Of a DNA stretch of 64,000 nt, positions 42,806 through 52,332 are shown piece after piece (the first letter of the stretch is position 1; the number at the start of each line of letters is the position of its first letter). The translations under genes were made by a program, and so were the position numbers. The notes under the pieces were generated by a model. It did no database searches. It was given only the letters and a program-made list of their open reading frames with translations, and was not told the origin of the DNA. Source of the stretch: Hahella sp. (GTDB lineage Bacteria; Pseudomonadota; Gammaproteobacteria; Pseudomonadales; Oleiphilaceae); contig JANQMN010000099.1 in NCBI GenBank assembly GCA_028280065.1, forward strand, positions 1 through 64,000, given 5' to 3'.

Positions 42806-45160
42806 ATGGCCAATATCCTCACCAGAACACTATTAATCTTTTTACTCGTGAGTAACTTCAGCACCAACGCTGCCGAGCTATCTACTTCCAAGCAAATCCA
42901 GCAACTATATATCGCGTATCTTGGCCGTGCCGCCGATCCCGCAGGTCTGGAATATTGGACCGGCGAGGTCGATGCCGGGCTAATCACCTTAGACCAGATC
43001 CGCGTTAACCTGGTGAATGAACAGCCGGAATATTTGGAGAACTACGGCCAGCTCTCCAATTTTGATTTGACCAATAAGGTCTATGAAAATCTTTTCAACC
43101 GCGAAGCGGATGTCGCGGGTCGGGATTATTGGGTCGGTCAGTTAGATGCCGGGTTGGTATTGCCCGACCAACTGATCATTGCCTTTATCAATGGTGCTTC
43201 GGAAGCAGATAAGGTCGTCGTCGCCAATAAACTTTTTGTTGCCGAATGCTATACCAATAATACTTCTGCCTATTCTGATGAATGGGTGGAGCAACTGTTA
43301 ACCCAACAAGGCCCGGATGCTGCACTCGATACCTGTCCGGCTGGAGATTCCGGGGCTGCCGCCAAACGATTTGGCATGGAAGTCGATTCAGAGGAAGTCG
43401 CGCTCGATCCCGACGCTTTCTTCAGCAATGCCGCTGCCAATGGTATCAACTGGGTGAGCTTGGAAATTTTTACCTTAGACGGCTTAACCCTGCTCGATAC
43501 GCCTTTACTGACAGACGCCGGGTTTAGCCTCGATACGGATTATGGCAATGTTTTCCCGGTAATGCTGAACGCGGCTAAAGCCCACGATATTGAAATTGTG
43601 GTGATGCTGGAGGGCATTGGCCATATCGTCGATAACCAAAAACCTTATGACCCGGTTATTGAACCGGACAAGCTGACGCCAGAAATGGTTAGCGACTTGA
43701 TTGTTGAAATTGCTTTCCAGGCGCAGCAGGTTGGCGCATCGGTAGGTGTATCCGAAGAAGCCTTTTCCGAAACCTATATCGACGCGATTGACCAGGCAAC
43801 AGCCGCGAATATGGTGGAGTATACGCATTTTTTCGATGATCCTGCCTGTCGCCCCGACGTACAGTTGTCGGAGGATTACGCCTACTATCCGCGAGATGCG
43901 ACAAATAACCAGGAGGATAAAGATTATCTTCGGGAGATTAATGAACTCGCCAGTTATCTGGGCCAACTAGGACATCTTGATATCATGTTTGGTACGGCTG
44001 AATCCTGTGGCGCTGAAAGCGGCGTGGCGACAGCGGGTGGTTGGGGCTTTGGGGCAAAGACCCACCAAAACATCGCCTTGCTCCGCGCTATTCAATTTGA
44101 TCCGAAGCTTTATGTATACATCCTGGCGGAAGGTGATGAAGGGGCAATTTTCCCGGAAGAGATTGATTACATAGACAATTATGATTTCGGCCAATCACTA
44201 GTCCCGCTTATTGATGAATTTGGGCAAAAACCCGGTGACATCGATAAACCGCTTGCCAATCTGGTTTTGGAAACTCCTTCGGCGGATGCGCCTGAAGATG
44301 TGCAGGACTTTTTCAATATTGCCCGACTATCCGGTTCGGTAATCACCTCTTCCATGCTGGCGGCTGGATTCGATCTCGTGGTGACGGATACTCCCGTTGA
44401 AAGTGCGGATCTTTACTATGTGTTGACGGCAGGCGACGTATTTGGCGAGAGTGTCGATATGGGCATTGTAGCAGCGAATCTTGTCGATGGTGACACACCG
44501 GTCTTTTATCAGATTGTTGGCGCTGCACCTGAAACGGCTAATTTTGCCAAAGTTTTTACTGCCCTTGGCTTCGATTCCATTCCTTTCGCAATTGGCAATG
44601 AAAATGACTTGTCGACGTTTGAACCGATCCCGGAGTTCGTTAGCGTTGATTTTGCCAATGGCACAGAACTGATCCGATATGCGGGCTATAGTTTGGAACT
44701 CTGGGACATTAACCAGTCGGGTGAATTCACCTTGGGTCATTATGTGCACTTGATATCCCCGAACGATGTTGCCGAGGGAACGGAAGTTCTGTATTCCGCT
44801 AACACTTCTGCAGATGATGATGGCCTGTTTGATGATGAAATCGCTTTGCTGCTCCGCAATGGCCAGGTGCATTTAATCAATGGCGGCTATATTCATCACG
44901 CCATGACGGGTCCGCTTGCCAATCTTATGGCTTCACAACCGATTTATAACAGCGAGAGTTTTGGCTATCTGACTTCCGGACCTGACCGAACCGCATTTTT
45001 TACCCCCTATGAAACCGCAATTGATATCAATCTGTTGGGAGGTAGTCAGGTAACGCAGTTTGATGCGGACGGTAGTCGGCTGACGACGCCGACGGTAGCC
45101 ATTCAGGGTAATCGGCTAATCGGCACGGTGGGTAAGTTCCACTTGGTGGTCGTGAATTAA
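42806..45160 (+). CDS. Secreted DUF4214 protein with large unassigned C-terminal region
   Basis: A 784-residue protein with strong RBS (GGGAGGA) and a Sec signal (residues 1-22, ending NAAE). Residues about 26-150 hold a two-copy DUF4214 region (IAYLGRAADPAGLEYWTGEV and NLFNREADVAGRDYWVGQLDAG, shown in short), typical of exported surface or S-layer-like proteins. Residues about 185-470 look like a TIM-barrel fold with ANGINWVSLEIF and HDIEIVVMLEGIG strands, as in glycosidase-like proteins. Residues about 490-784 have alternating strands with an amidotransferase-like or beta-rich look. No catalytic residues can be named. It lies after the adhesin array but is separated by a terminator-like hairpin, so it is probably its own transcript. 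Confidence 0.75.
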   Translation: MANILTRTLLIFLLVSNFSTNAAELSTSKQIQQLYIAYLGRAADPAGLEYWTGEVDAGLITLDQIRVNLVNEQPEYLENYGQLSNFDLTNKVYENLFNREADVAGRDYWVGQLDAGLVLPDQLIIAFINGASEADKVVVANKLFVAECYTNNTSAYSDEWVEQLLTQQGPDAALDTCPAGDSGAAAKRFGMEVDSEEVALDPDAFFSNAAANGINWVSLEIFTLDGLTLLDTPLLTDAGFSLDTDYGNVFPVMLNAAKAHDIEIVVMLEGIGHIVDNQKPYDPVIEPDKLTPEMVSDLIVEIAFQAQQVGASVGVSEEAFSETYIDAIDQATAANMVEYTHFFDDPACRPDVQLSEDYAYYPRDATNNQEDKDYLREINELASYLGQLGHLDIMFGTAESCGAESGVATAGGWGFGAKTHQNIALLRAIQFDPKLYVYILAEGDEGAIFPEEIDYIDNYDFGQSLVPLIDEFGQKPGDIDKPLANLVLETPSADAPEDVQDFFNIARLSGSVITSSMLAAGFDLVVTDTPVESADLYYVLTAGDVFGESVDMGIVAANLVDGDTPVFYQIVGAAPETANFAKVFTALGFDSIPFAIGNENDLSTFEPIPEFVSVDFANGTELIRYAGYSLELWDINQSGEFTLGHYVHLISPNDVAEGTEVLYSANTSADDDGLFDDEIALLLRNGQVHLINGGYIHHAMTGPLANLMASQPIYNSESFGYLTSGPDRTAFFTPYETAIDINLLGGSQVTQFDADGSRLTTPTVAIQGNRLIGTVGKFHLVVVN

Positions 45161-45251
45161 GAAATGGTTTTTATTGCCTTTGAGTTAGTGGTCTATCGGA
45201 AATACTCTGCGTTAGGCAAATATTGGGTTCCTCTTGAAAGGGAAATCAGTC

Positions 45252-45277
45252 GCGCCCCTGCTTTGCTGCAGGAGCGC
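45252..45277. terminator. Hairpin between convergent DUF4214 gene and rsgA
   Basis: A 10-bp stem with one mismatch (GCGCCCCTGC / GCAGGAGCGC) and a six-nt TTTGCT loop, followed by AAAAGTTTT. It lies between two convergent stop codons (45160 and 45286). It could end transcription from either side, more likely from the plus strand. Confidence 0.55.
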
Positions 45278-45285
45278 AAAAGTTT

Positions 45286-46353
45286 TCAACCCTCCAGTTT
45301 TAGTTTTTTGTACTGGCGAATATGCCGGCTGATATCCTTGCCCCATTTTTCCCTGGCCTTTTTCCGCTCAAACTTCGTTTGACTGGCTTGATCGGCTTCC
45401 GCTTGCAGTTTTCGATAGCTCTGCCAACGGCGCAGTTCCAGATTCCCGGATTCAATAGCGGCCTCGACGGCACAGCCTCTATCTCCGGAGTGCCGGCAGT
45501 TGTTGAATTTACAGCCCGTCATCAGTTCCTCGATATCGCTGAATAGCGCTGAGACACCTGCCGCATCGTCGTTTAGCCGGAGTTCCCGCATGCCTGGGGT
45601 ATCCAGTACCCAGCCGCCGTCGGGAATACGAAACATACAGCGGTCGGTGGTGGTATGGCGTCCCTTGGCATCATCTTCGCGAATTCCCTGTGTTGCCTGG
45701 CGCTGCTGTCCGAGCAGTGCATTGGTCAATGTGGACTTCCCGACGCCGGATGAACCCAGGAATGCAATAGTTTGCCCAGTCCCTGTCCAAGGTGATAACA
45801 GTTTTGGAATATCCCCCTGTAACGCATCCACTTTTAGGACCGGAACATCTCTATGCAGGCGTTGCGCCTGCTCGATGTATTGATCCGCATTGTCGGTTAA
45901 ATCGGCTTTGGTCAGTAAGATGACGGAGGTTATGTCGGCGGCCATGACAAGGCTTAAATAGCGTTCCAACCGTGAAAGATTAAAGTCCTTGTTACAGGAA
46001 GAAACGATAAATAGCGTATCAATATTGGCCGCGATTAACTGGGTATAGGCATTGGTGCCGGCGGCAGTTCTCTGCAGCAGATTAATGCGGTCCAATAGCC
46101 GTAAAGGCCTGTCAGTACCCTGCTCCATCCATAGCCAGTCGCCTGTGGTCGGCCGGAATTCCGTGTCCTTTGCGGCCATCGTGCCGGAAAGACCAATCTG
46201 TCTTCCACCCGTTGTAGTGGAGATATGCAGCTGGTCGCGGTAGACAGCATCGACTCGTGCGGCAAAGCCTGTTTCCAGCTCTTCCAGCGTAACTTGCTGT
46301 TGTAAAAATGGGCGCCATCCCAGTTCGGGCAGCGTAAATTTTTGATTACTCAA
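45286..46353 (-). CDS. rsgA: Ribosome small-subunit-dependent GTPase A
   Basis: A 355-residue circularly permuted GTPase that assists 30S maturation. An N-terminal OB fold (about 28-110) is followed by the permuted G motifs: TKAD (G4), the P-loop GSSGVGKST (G1) and DTPGMREL (G3). The C-terminal zinc module CKFNNCRHSGDRGC supplies Cys, Cys, His and Cys ligands. A basic C-terminal tail (KKAREKWGKDISRHIRQYKKLK) is typical of the YjeQ/YloQ subset with an extended end. It is monocistronic and convergent with the DUF4214 gene. Confidence 0.93.
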   Translation of the reverse strand: MSNQKFTLPELGWRPFLQQQVTLEELETGFAARVDAVYRDQLHISTTTGGRQIGLSGTMAAKDTEFRPTTGDWLWMEQGTDRPLRLLDRINLLQRTAAGTNAYTQLIAANIDTLFIVSSCNKDFNLSRLERYLSLVMAADITSVILLTKADLTDNADQYIEQAQRLHRDVPVLKVDALQGDIPKLLSPWTGTGQTIAFLGSSGVGKSTLTNALLGQQRQATQGIREDDAKGRHTTTDRCMFRIPDGGWVLDTPGMRELRLNDDAAGVSALFSDIEELMTGCKFNNCRHSGDRGCAVEAAIESGNLELRRWQSYRKLQAEADQASQTKFERKKAREKWGKDISRHIRQYKKLKLEG

Positions 46354-46383
46354 TGGTTTAACCCTTCAGTAAAGTAGTACTTC

Positions 46384-46404
46384 GGGTTATGTAAGGCATA
46401 ACCC
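46384..46404. promoter_or_regulatory. Inverted repeat upstream of rsgA
   Basis: GGGTTATG TAAGG CATAACCC forms a perfect 8-bp stem with a 5-nt loop about 30 nt upstream of the rsgA start. It could be an operator or the terminator of the tiny 14-codon frame at 46494-46538, which reads in the same direction. No poly-T tract supports strong termination. Confidence 0.35.
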
Positions 46405-46493
46405 AGTGAATTAGACTGATCTAATTACCGGGGAAAGAAAGGAGAGAATTGGTTGAGGTTAGGAAGTAATTTAGTGAATCGACCTATGAATTC

Positions 46494-46538
46494 TTACCGT
46501 TCTTTCACCGGTGTGAACACATCATCTACAAACGTCAT
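46494..46538 (-). CDS. Possible 14-residue peptide (leader or micro-ORF)
   Basis: ATG at 46538 with a strong Shine-Dalgarno (GAGGAGACC, 5-6 nt spacing) opens MTFVDDVFTPVKER, then TAA. It lies about 140 nt upstream of rsgA in the same direction. The RBS is stronger than that of many neighbours, which is the only support besides its amphipathic composition. It could be a leader peptide or chance. Confidence 0.3.
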   Translation of the reverse strand: MTFVDDVFTPVKER

Positions 46539-46689
46539 AGTTGGTCTCCTCTGAGATATGATAGAGCCCTAAGTCTGCGCCTAGTGCGTTTAAAATTCAA
46601 GCCCCTGGATTCTGTCCAATAACAATCGGCTATTCTTCTATAAGAATGTGAAGTAGTCTTTTACGCGAAATGTTTTGTCTTGGGAACCG

Positions 46690-46983
46690 ATGAATACCGT
46701 TAGAGAATTTTTCAGCGTCATTCTTTTTGCCGCTGGCGTTTTTTTACTCTTGCAAATTCTGACCGATGGATTTAGCTGGGTTTATGTTTCGGGCAGCGCT
46801 GTCTGTTTTGTCTTGGCATACCTTATATGGCCAAGTAAAAAACGTGGTCAACGTCAGGAGTCTAACTGGTTTCTGGATATACTGGAGTTTGTTATTGAGT
46901 TACCGATTGAAATTATCGTGAACTCCTTTCGATTGTTGGCAAGACTGGTTAAGAGTAAAGACGGTTTTGACATTGATCTCTAA
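46690..46983 (+). CDS. Small two-segment membrane protein of unknown function
   Basis: The start is set at ATG 46690 (97 residues); a TTG at 46675 would add five. Two hydrophobic segments lie at about residues 6-23 and 29-44 (VILFAAGVFLLLQIL, VSGSAVCFVLAYLIW), then a basic PSKKRGQR loop and an amphipathic C-terminal part (FVIELPIEIIVNSFRLLARL). No family or motif is recognised. Neighbours give no functional clue. It is single, with a plain intergenic region downstream. Confidence 0.65.
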   Translation: MNTVREFFSVILFAAGVFLLLQILTDGFSWVYVSGSAVCFVLAYLIWPSKKRGQRQESNWFLDILEFVIELPIEIIVNSFRLLARLVKSKDGFDIDL

Positions 46984-47622
46984 GCCCAATTGATCCACCA
47001 ACGGCGGTAAGGATTATTCCTTCCTACTAAAACTCGTCTGCCCCTGGATTGGCGTTATCATAATCGTCTGCTTGAAATGTTTTCTGAGTATTCTTTCGGA
47101 ACCAGAACCTGATAATTCAGCTCTAGCTGTAATAGCTTCCCCCATTTATTGTTTTCCTCTTCTAGAAACTGAGAAGGTTTTGCAGCGGAAAGACACCATT
47201 TAGCATAAACAGTATGGTTCCCGCGATCAGCACTCTGGAAGAAATATACGCACATAACTCAATAAACTTTATCGTAACTTTTTTCATAACTGGCTCCGGA
47301 AAAATATCTTATATGCCAACTCTTGCAAGGGTTAATCCGGAATTTCGTGTCGAGTGAACGGTGTCACTCAATTTACGAGAGCGGGTTCACTAAAATTCTA
47401 GCTCAAGACTCGTGGGGAGAAGCTTATCTTATTGAAAAATATGAAATATTTACGAATGTAAAATGTTTGTTAAATGCAGGTTTTGCCTGGTTAAGAAATT
47501 ATCTGGCGTTGTGATCTAGTTAAAAAACTACCACTTTTTGTCTCTCAGGTGACCCAGATGGTCCATTGCCATGGCGTAGCGCCATGTTAATCAAAGAATG
47601 TTACAGCAGCGCCAGATGCCGT
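46984..47622. other. Intergenic stretch, no supported gene
   Basis: About 640 nt between the small membrane protein and the response regulator. A 65-codon minus frame (47058-47255) and a 63-codon plus frame (47323-47514) exist, but neither has a clear RBS, signal peptide or family sign. No RNA gene, repeat or hairpin of note was seen. Confidence 0.5.
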
Positions 47623-48291
47623 TTACTCGTCGCTCGATTGGGAATCTTGCTCGCGTTTATCCAGTTGGAGTCGCGATGCCAATATAACTGCCTGGGTGCG
47701 ATTGGTAACATTGAGGCGGCGAAAAATATTGGTCATGTGGGCTTTCACCGTAGCTTCCGTTATTCCAAGCTCATAGGCAATTTGCTTATTTAACCAGCCT
47801 TCGGCCACATGGCATAAGACTTTGTATTGCTGAGGCGTTAATGAAGCAACCCGGTTGGCAAGTTCCAATTCTTCGGCATCCAGCCGGCGCAGCCGATTGC
47901 GAAATGAATCCGGCAGCCACTGATCGCCCTCCAGAACTGCATTAATTGCCGTTGTGAGTTGTTCTGAGGTTGCTGATTTGGGGATGAAGGCTGCTGCTCC
48001 ATAACCCATTGCTTTACTCACCACTTCCAGTTCTTCCGTGGCGGAAACGATGGCAATCGGTAGACTGGGAAACTGCTGGCGCAGAGATGCCAAGCCATAT
48101 AACTCATAGCTTCCCGGCATATTGAGATCCAACAGTAAGATATCGGTATCCGAATGATTACCTAGTGCTTCGAGTGTTTCCTCAAAGTTTCCGCTCTCGA
48201 TGATAACCGCTTGATGAAAGGACTTTTTCAAGCGACCTACCAGAGCTTCGCGAAAGAGCGGATGGTCGTCGGCAATGATGAATTTAGTCAT
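47623..48291 (-). CDS. NarL/FixJ-type response regulator next to acs (ErdR/CrbR-like)
   Basis: The start is at ATG 48291 (222 residues), because the receiver domain begins immediately (TKFIIADDHPLF); a longer frame from 48348 adds 19 residues. The receiver domain (1-120) has the acidic DD pair and the phospho-acceptor Asp in LLDLNMPG; the C-terminal LuxR-type HTH (about 150-210) reads LTPQQYKVLCHVAEGWLNKQIAYELGI (partly). It lies 127 nt downstream of acs on the same strand. Orthologous arrangements (ErdR in Pseudomonas, CrbR in Vibrio) activate acs, so this is its likely regulator. No histidine kinase gene is adjacent. Confidence 0.88.
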   Translation of the reverse strand: MTKFIIADDHPLFREALVGRLKKSFHQAVIIESGNFEETLEALGNHSDTDILLLDLNMPGSYELYGLASLRQQFPSLPIAIVSATEELEVVSKAMGYGAAAFIPKSATSEQLTTAINAVLEGDQWLPDSFRNRLRRLDAEELELANRVASLTPQQYKVLCHVAEGWLNKQIAYELGITEATVKAHMTNIFRRLNVTNRTQAVILASRLQLDKREQDSQSSDE

Positions 48292-48417
48292 AACGGCCTG
48301 AGTTGTTATTTTCCTGAAAGCATATATCAGAGACTGGGTATCGTCCATGACACCCGGGCAAATAAATGCTTAACACGACCAGCGGGACTTTAAATACTTT
48401 TGGTTGTGCCGCCTTCT

Positions 48418-50358
48418 CTATACGGCCATGCGCTGCTCTATCAGGTCATCAACGACGGATGGATCGGCAAGCGTTGAGGTATCGCCAAGTTGATCGGATT
48501 CGTTACAGGCAATCTTGCGCAAGATCCTGCGCATGATTTTACCGGAGCGGGTTTTCGGTAAACCGCGGGTCCATTGAATTTGATCCGGGGTGGCAATTGG
48601 ACTCAGCTCCGTGCGGACTTTCTTAATCAGCTCTTTGGTTAGTTCGTCGTTAACCGGAATGTTCTCCCGAGGGGTGACGTACACATAAATGCCTTGCCCT
48701 TTGAGATCATGAGGGAAACCAACGACGGCCGCTTCGGCGATACTCGGATGCGCGACCAAACAACTTTCTATTTCAGCAGTGCCCAGACGATGACCGGCGA
48801 CATTCAGTACATCGTCCATACGGCCGGTGATCCAGAAATAGCCGTCTTCATCCATCCGTGCGCCATCGCCACTGAAGTACATTTCTTCGAAGGTACTGAA
48901 GTAGGTTTGTTCAAAACGCGGATGATCGCCATACACCGTGCGCATTTGGCCCGGCCAGGAATCGAGAATAACAAGAGCGCCCTCTGCCTGACCCGCCAGG
49001 AGTTTACCTTCGGTATCCACAAGAGCAGGACGGATACCGAAAAACGGACGGGTAGCAGATCCTGGTTTAAGCGGTGTTGCGCCAGGCAGGGGCGTAATCA
49101 TGACACCGCCGGTTTCCGTTTGCCACCAGGTATCAATTACCCGGCAGCGATTATTACCGAACTTGTCATTAAACCAATTCCAAGCCTCCGGATTAATCGG
49201 TTCTCCGGCAGTTGCCAATATCTTTAAGCTAATTCTTTCGCTGCTGGCGATGGCTTCGTCGCCACTGGCCATCAGAGCGCGAATTGCGGTCGGAGCAGTA
49301 TAGAAAGCGTTGACTTGATACTTGTCGACTATCTCACCGAAACGACCGATGGTCGGATGGCTGGGAACGCCCTCGAACATCACGTTGGTCGCGCCGTTTA
49401 GAAGCGGCGCATAGACCACATAGGTGTGGCCGGTAATCCAGCCGACATCGGCTCCGCACCAGTACACTTCGCCTGGTTGATAATCGAAAATGTATTGATG
49501 GGTGATTGCCGCATATACCAGGTAACCACCGGTAGTGTGCAGGACACCTTTGGGTTTTCCCGTGGAACCGGAGGTATAAAGAATAAAAAGCGGATCTTCG
49601 GCATTCATTACTTCCGGTTCGCAATCTGTACTTTGGGTACTGACCAACTCGGAGTAACTCAGGTCGCGATCCGAAGTGGCTACCTCAGCGCCGGTATGCT
49701 CTACCACCAGTACTTTTCTGACGGTATCTGTTCCGCGCATGTCGAGAGCAAGGTCGACATTGCGTTTCAGAGGTACGGTACGGCCGCCGCGCAACCCTTC
49801 ATCGGCGGTGATCACCATCGACGCCTCGCTGTCTTTGATCCGATCGGCGATGGCATTGGGCGAAAATCCGGCAAAAATCACCGAATGAATTGCGCCGATG
49901 CGAGCGCAGGCCAACATGCTGAATACCGCTTCCGGAATCATTGGTAGATAGATAATTACCCGACCGCCTTTTGAGACGCCTAATGACTTAAGTGCATTGG
50001 CCAGCTTGCAGGTTTGCTCGTACAGTTGCCGATAGGTGATGGTTCTGCCTTCGCCCGGAGAATCCGGTTCCCAATGAAACGCTACCTGGTCGGCTTTCGC
50101 TGGGAGGTGCCGGTCAATACAGTTGTAACAGGCGTTGAGCGCGCCGTCTTCGAACCATTTGATACTCACCTTACCTCTGGTGAAGGAAGTATTTTTTACT
50201 TTGGCGAAAGGTTCATACCAGGATATTCGCTGAGCTTCGCGGCGCCAGAAAGCATCAGGATCGTTGACGGATTCCTGATATAAGCGCATGTAGGTTTCTT
50301 GGTCGAGAGTGGACTTCTCTGCGGCATTGTCTGTTGTTGTATTGAGCGCGACGGACAT
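48418..50358 (-). CDS. acs: Acetyl-CoA synthetase
   Basis: A 646-residue AMP-forming enzyme of standard length that activates acetate to acetyl-CoA. It shows the P-loop-like [11 protein letters not shown] adenylation motif, [20 protein letters not shown], and the C-terminal [12 protein letters not shown] motif with the lysine usually controlled by acetylation. RBS GGAGAG lies a few nt before the ATG. The response regulator downstream is the likely transcriptional activator; the 386-nt gap upstream holds the promoter. Confidence 0.96.
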   Translation of the reverse strand: MSVALNTTTDNAAEKSTLDQETYMRLYQESVNDPDAFWRREAQRISWYEPFAKVKNTSFTRGKVSIKWFEDGALNACYNCIDRHLPAKADQVAFHWEPDSPGEGRTITYRQLYEQTCKLANALKSLGVSKGGRVIIYLPMIPEAVFSMLACARIGAIHSVIFAGFSPNAIADRIKDSEASMVITADEGLRGGRTVPLKRNVDLALDMRGTDTVRKVLVVEHTGAEVATSDRDLSYSELVSTQSTDCEPEVMNAEDPLFILYTSGSTGKPKGVLHTTGGYLVYAAITHQYIFDYQPGEVYWCGADVGWITGHTYVVYAPLLNGATNVMFEGVPSHPTIGRFGEIVDKYQVNAFYTAPTAIRALMASGDEAIASSERISLKILATAGEPINPEAWNWFNDKFGNNRCRVIDTWWQTETGGVMITPLPGATPLKPGSATRPFFGIRPALVDTEGKLLAGQAEGALVILDSWPGQMRTVYGDHPRFEQTYFSTFEEMYFSGDGARMDEDGYFWITGRMDDVLNVAGHRLGTAEIESCLVAHPSIAEAAVVGFPHDLKGQGIYVYVTPRENIPVNDELTKELIKKVRTELSPIATPDQIQWTRGLPKTRSGKIMRRILRKIACNESDQLGDTSTLADPSVVDDLIEQRMAV

Positions 50359-50744
50359 GGTTACTCTCCAATGGTCAAGTTAAACTCACTTTTATTGTTG
50401 GAGAGTTACGGGCTTTGCAGTTAGTAGACTATGGTCGATCCGAGCCTGAATCCATGAGTAAAATCGACTAAAGTTGTACCAAAACTAAGCTGTTGGAAGC
50501 ACTTTTCATTGCCTTAGCTGCCATAATGAAATCTACTATGGCTGGTCTGAAATTGTGTTAAATCACAAGTTAATCCAAAGGTTGGCAATACAGAAATAAA
50601 GCCAAGTCCAGATGTGTGAAGAAGACAAGTTGTAACCTTATGGTTTGAAAGGGCAAATGGTTGACATGCCAGGCTAGAGAAGCTAAGTAATTTAGACGGC
50701 AACCAATTCGCCATTTCCCAGCTAAATCTTTGGAGTAGGTTCTC
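50359..50744. other. Divergent promoter region between acs and the TonB-fusion gene
   Basis: 386 nt without a gene. A palindrome TTGTGTTAAATCACAA (50553-50568) resembles a CRP/FNR-type site, but its spacer is two bases short of the CRP consensus, so it is noted only. RBS-like sequences precede both genes. Confidence 0.4.
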
Positions 50745-51962
50745 ATGTTTCGATTAATGGCACCGGCCATTTTTCTTCTAGTGATTTCAAGTCTTTCTCA
50801 TGCAGAGCTGACATTGAATGGCTTATCGACATATCAGCAACTGAGTAGAGAATACTATTTGATAGCTTTTGAAACAGAAAAACCTGTTAGTGATGAGCAA
50901 CAGATTTTTCACTCTACAATGGCTAAACGATTGGAGTTACGAATCTCCAGGGAAAGATGGACCCCGAATAGTTTCTCAGCACTATGGATTCGGGATTTCT
51001 CGATAGGCAACGACCTTAAGTCTGATCCAGCATTGGCAGAAAAACTGCTGAAATTTGCATACTATCCTGCAAGAAGTTTAAGGAAGGGCGACACATTTTC
51101 AATCGAATACACACCAGGAACCGGGACATCCATTAAGTTAAACAATGCTGAGATTATCAGTACCAAGGATGATGAAGTCTTTAATGCCTTTGCAAATATT
51201 TGGCTGGGTAAATTACCACCGTCCCGAAAACTTAAAGAGGAACTACTCGCTGCAGGTGGTGTCAGTACAGACCTGGTTTATCGCTTTTATGATTTGGTGA
51301 TTAGCCCCGAGAGAATAGAAATCGTGAAAAACTGGGAAGCCGAAGAACAGCAGAAGCTACTCGCCCAGAAACGGCAACGAGAGATTGCTAAAAAGAAAGC
51401 TATAGAAGCTGCAGCTTTGGCAAAGCGACAGGAAGAAGAGAAAAAACGCCTAGTAGCTTTAGAGTCGGCGAAAAAGAAGGAAGAAGAGCTAGCCAAAATG
51501 CGTGCAAAGGAGGAAGCCGCAGCCTTGGCTATCGCACAACAGATAGAGACCAACAAAGCATCACAGAATTTGGAAACTGCCCAGGAAACGAAACCTGCTA
51601 ATACCCAAATCAGTGATAGTCAAAAGCTAGAAGAGCAAAAGGAAATCGTGCTGGCAATGCCAGAGGCAGATGCCTCTGATTTGATTAGTGTTCAAGATGC
51701 AGAGGCAATTTACAGAGTAGAGCCAGATTATCCTTACAAAGCCGCCCGTGAAGGCAAAGAAGGATATGTGCAGCTCGCCTATACTGTGACTGAAACAGGT
51801 ACTGTGGAAAACATTTTTGTGGTTGATTCCAAGCCAAAACGTGTCTTTGAAAAAGAGGCAATCAAGGCTTTAAGTCAGTGGAAATATAAACCAAGAATGG
51901 AGGATGGTATTGGTGTAAAACAGTCGGACATGCAGGTTAAACTGGTGTTTAGCCTGAACTGA
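50745..51962 (+). CDS. Secreted chalcone-isomerase-like domain fused to a TonB C-terminal domain
   Basis: A 405-residue protein. A signal peptide (residues 1-20, ending SHAE) precedes a bacterial chalcone-isomerase-like fold (about 21-185: LTLNGLSTYQQLSREYY, RISRERW, FAYYPARSLRKGD, IWLGKLPPSRKLKEELL). Next comes a long Lys/Glu/Ala-rich coiled coil (about 195-300). The C-terminal TonB-like domain (about 325-405) has VEPDYPYKAAREGKEGYVQLAYTV and ALSQWKYKPR (shown in part). Usual TonB has an N-terminal membrane helix; here a cleaved-type leader and CHI-like domain replace it. It may link an outer-membrane receptor to something in the periplasm; no exbBD is nearby. Fusion boundaries are inferred. 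Confidence 0.8.
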   Translation: MFRLMAPAIFLLVISSLSHAELTLNGLSTYQQLSREYYLIAFETEKPVSDEQQIFHSTMAKRLELRISRERWTPNSFSALWIRDFSIGNDLKSDPALAEKLLKFAYYPARSLRKGDTFSIEYTPGTGTSIKLNNAEIISTKDDEVFNAFANIWLGKLPPSRKLKEELLAAGGVSTDLVYRFYDLVISPERIEIVKNWEAEEQQKLLAQKRQREIAKKKAIEAAALAKRQEEEKKRLVALESAKKKEEELAKMRAKEEAAALAIAQQIETNKASQNLETAQETKPANTQISDSQKLEEQKEIVLAMPEADASDLISVQDAEAIYRVEPDYPYKAAREGKEGYVQLAYTVTETGTVENIFVVDSKPKRVFEKEAIKALSQWKYKPRMEDGIGVKQSDMQVKLVFSLN

Positions 51963-52131
51963 TACAACAGACAAATAGAGCACAGTATGGATTGTAAGAA
52001 CAAAGCCTACAAAGGAACTGGAATAAATCACGACAAAGAAGACTTTGTCGGCGAGCGATTTAAGTATCTACATCGATGGCAATGGGTGCTGAGGTTAGTG
52101 ATAAGTCTTGGTGTTTGTTGATTCCACAGTA

Positions 52132-52202
52132 ATCGATTCTGGCAATCAATAGCTCACCAGAGCGAGGAAAAATCCCAGTAAGCGCCCTGATGTTGACCTG
52201 GT
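52132..52202. repeat. Left 71-bp direct repeat (fragment of the histidine phosphatase gene)
   Basis: This 71-bp segment (from ATCGATTCTGGCAATC to TTGACCTGGT) is nearly identical to 57335-57405, with three mismatches, in the same orientation. The right copy lies inside the 3' part of the histidine phosphatase gene, so the left one is a fragment of that gene or of a paralogue. The two copies bracket 5.2 kb of accessory genes. Confidence 0.8.
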
Positions 52203-52252
52203 TGGTAGCAAAATTCATCAATTCATTAAGGGTGACGCCAAAGCGGTTTTGT

Positions 52253-52273
52253 TGTACGGTTATATGCTGTACA
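52253..52273. promoter_or_regulatory. Inverted repeat, candidate toxin-antitoxin operator
   Basis: TGTAC and GTACA separated by 11 nt lie 60-80 nt upstream of the antitoxin start (52333). This is the region where ribbon-helix-helix antitoxins of the DUF1778 type normally bind to repress their own operon. No binding data; symmetry and position only. Confidence 0.4.
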
Positions 52274-52332
52274 GTTTAAAGTTACTTGATACTCTAAAAC
52301 GAACCACTAACAATTGTGAAAGAGGGGTGACA

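Noticed and set aside
47058..47255. 65-codon minus frame in the gap after the small membrane protein
   Set aside because: No RBS or family signal.
50553..50568. TTGTGTTAAATCACAA as CRP or FNR site
   Set aside because: Symmetric but spacing is two bases short of CRP consensus and it lacks the FNR TTGAT core.
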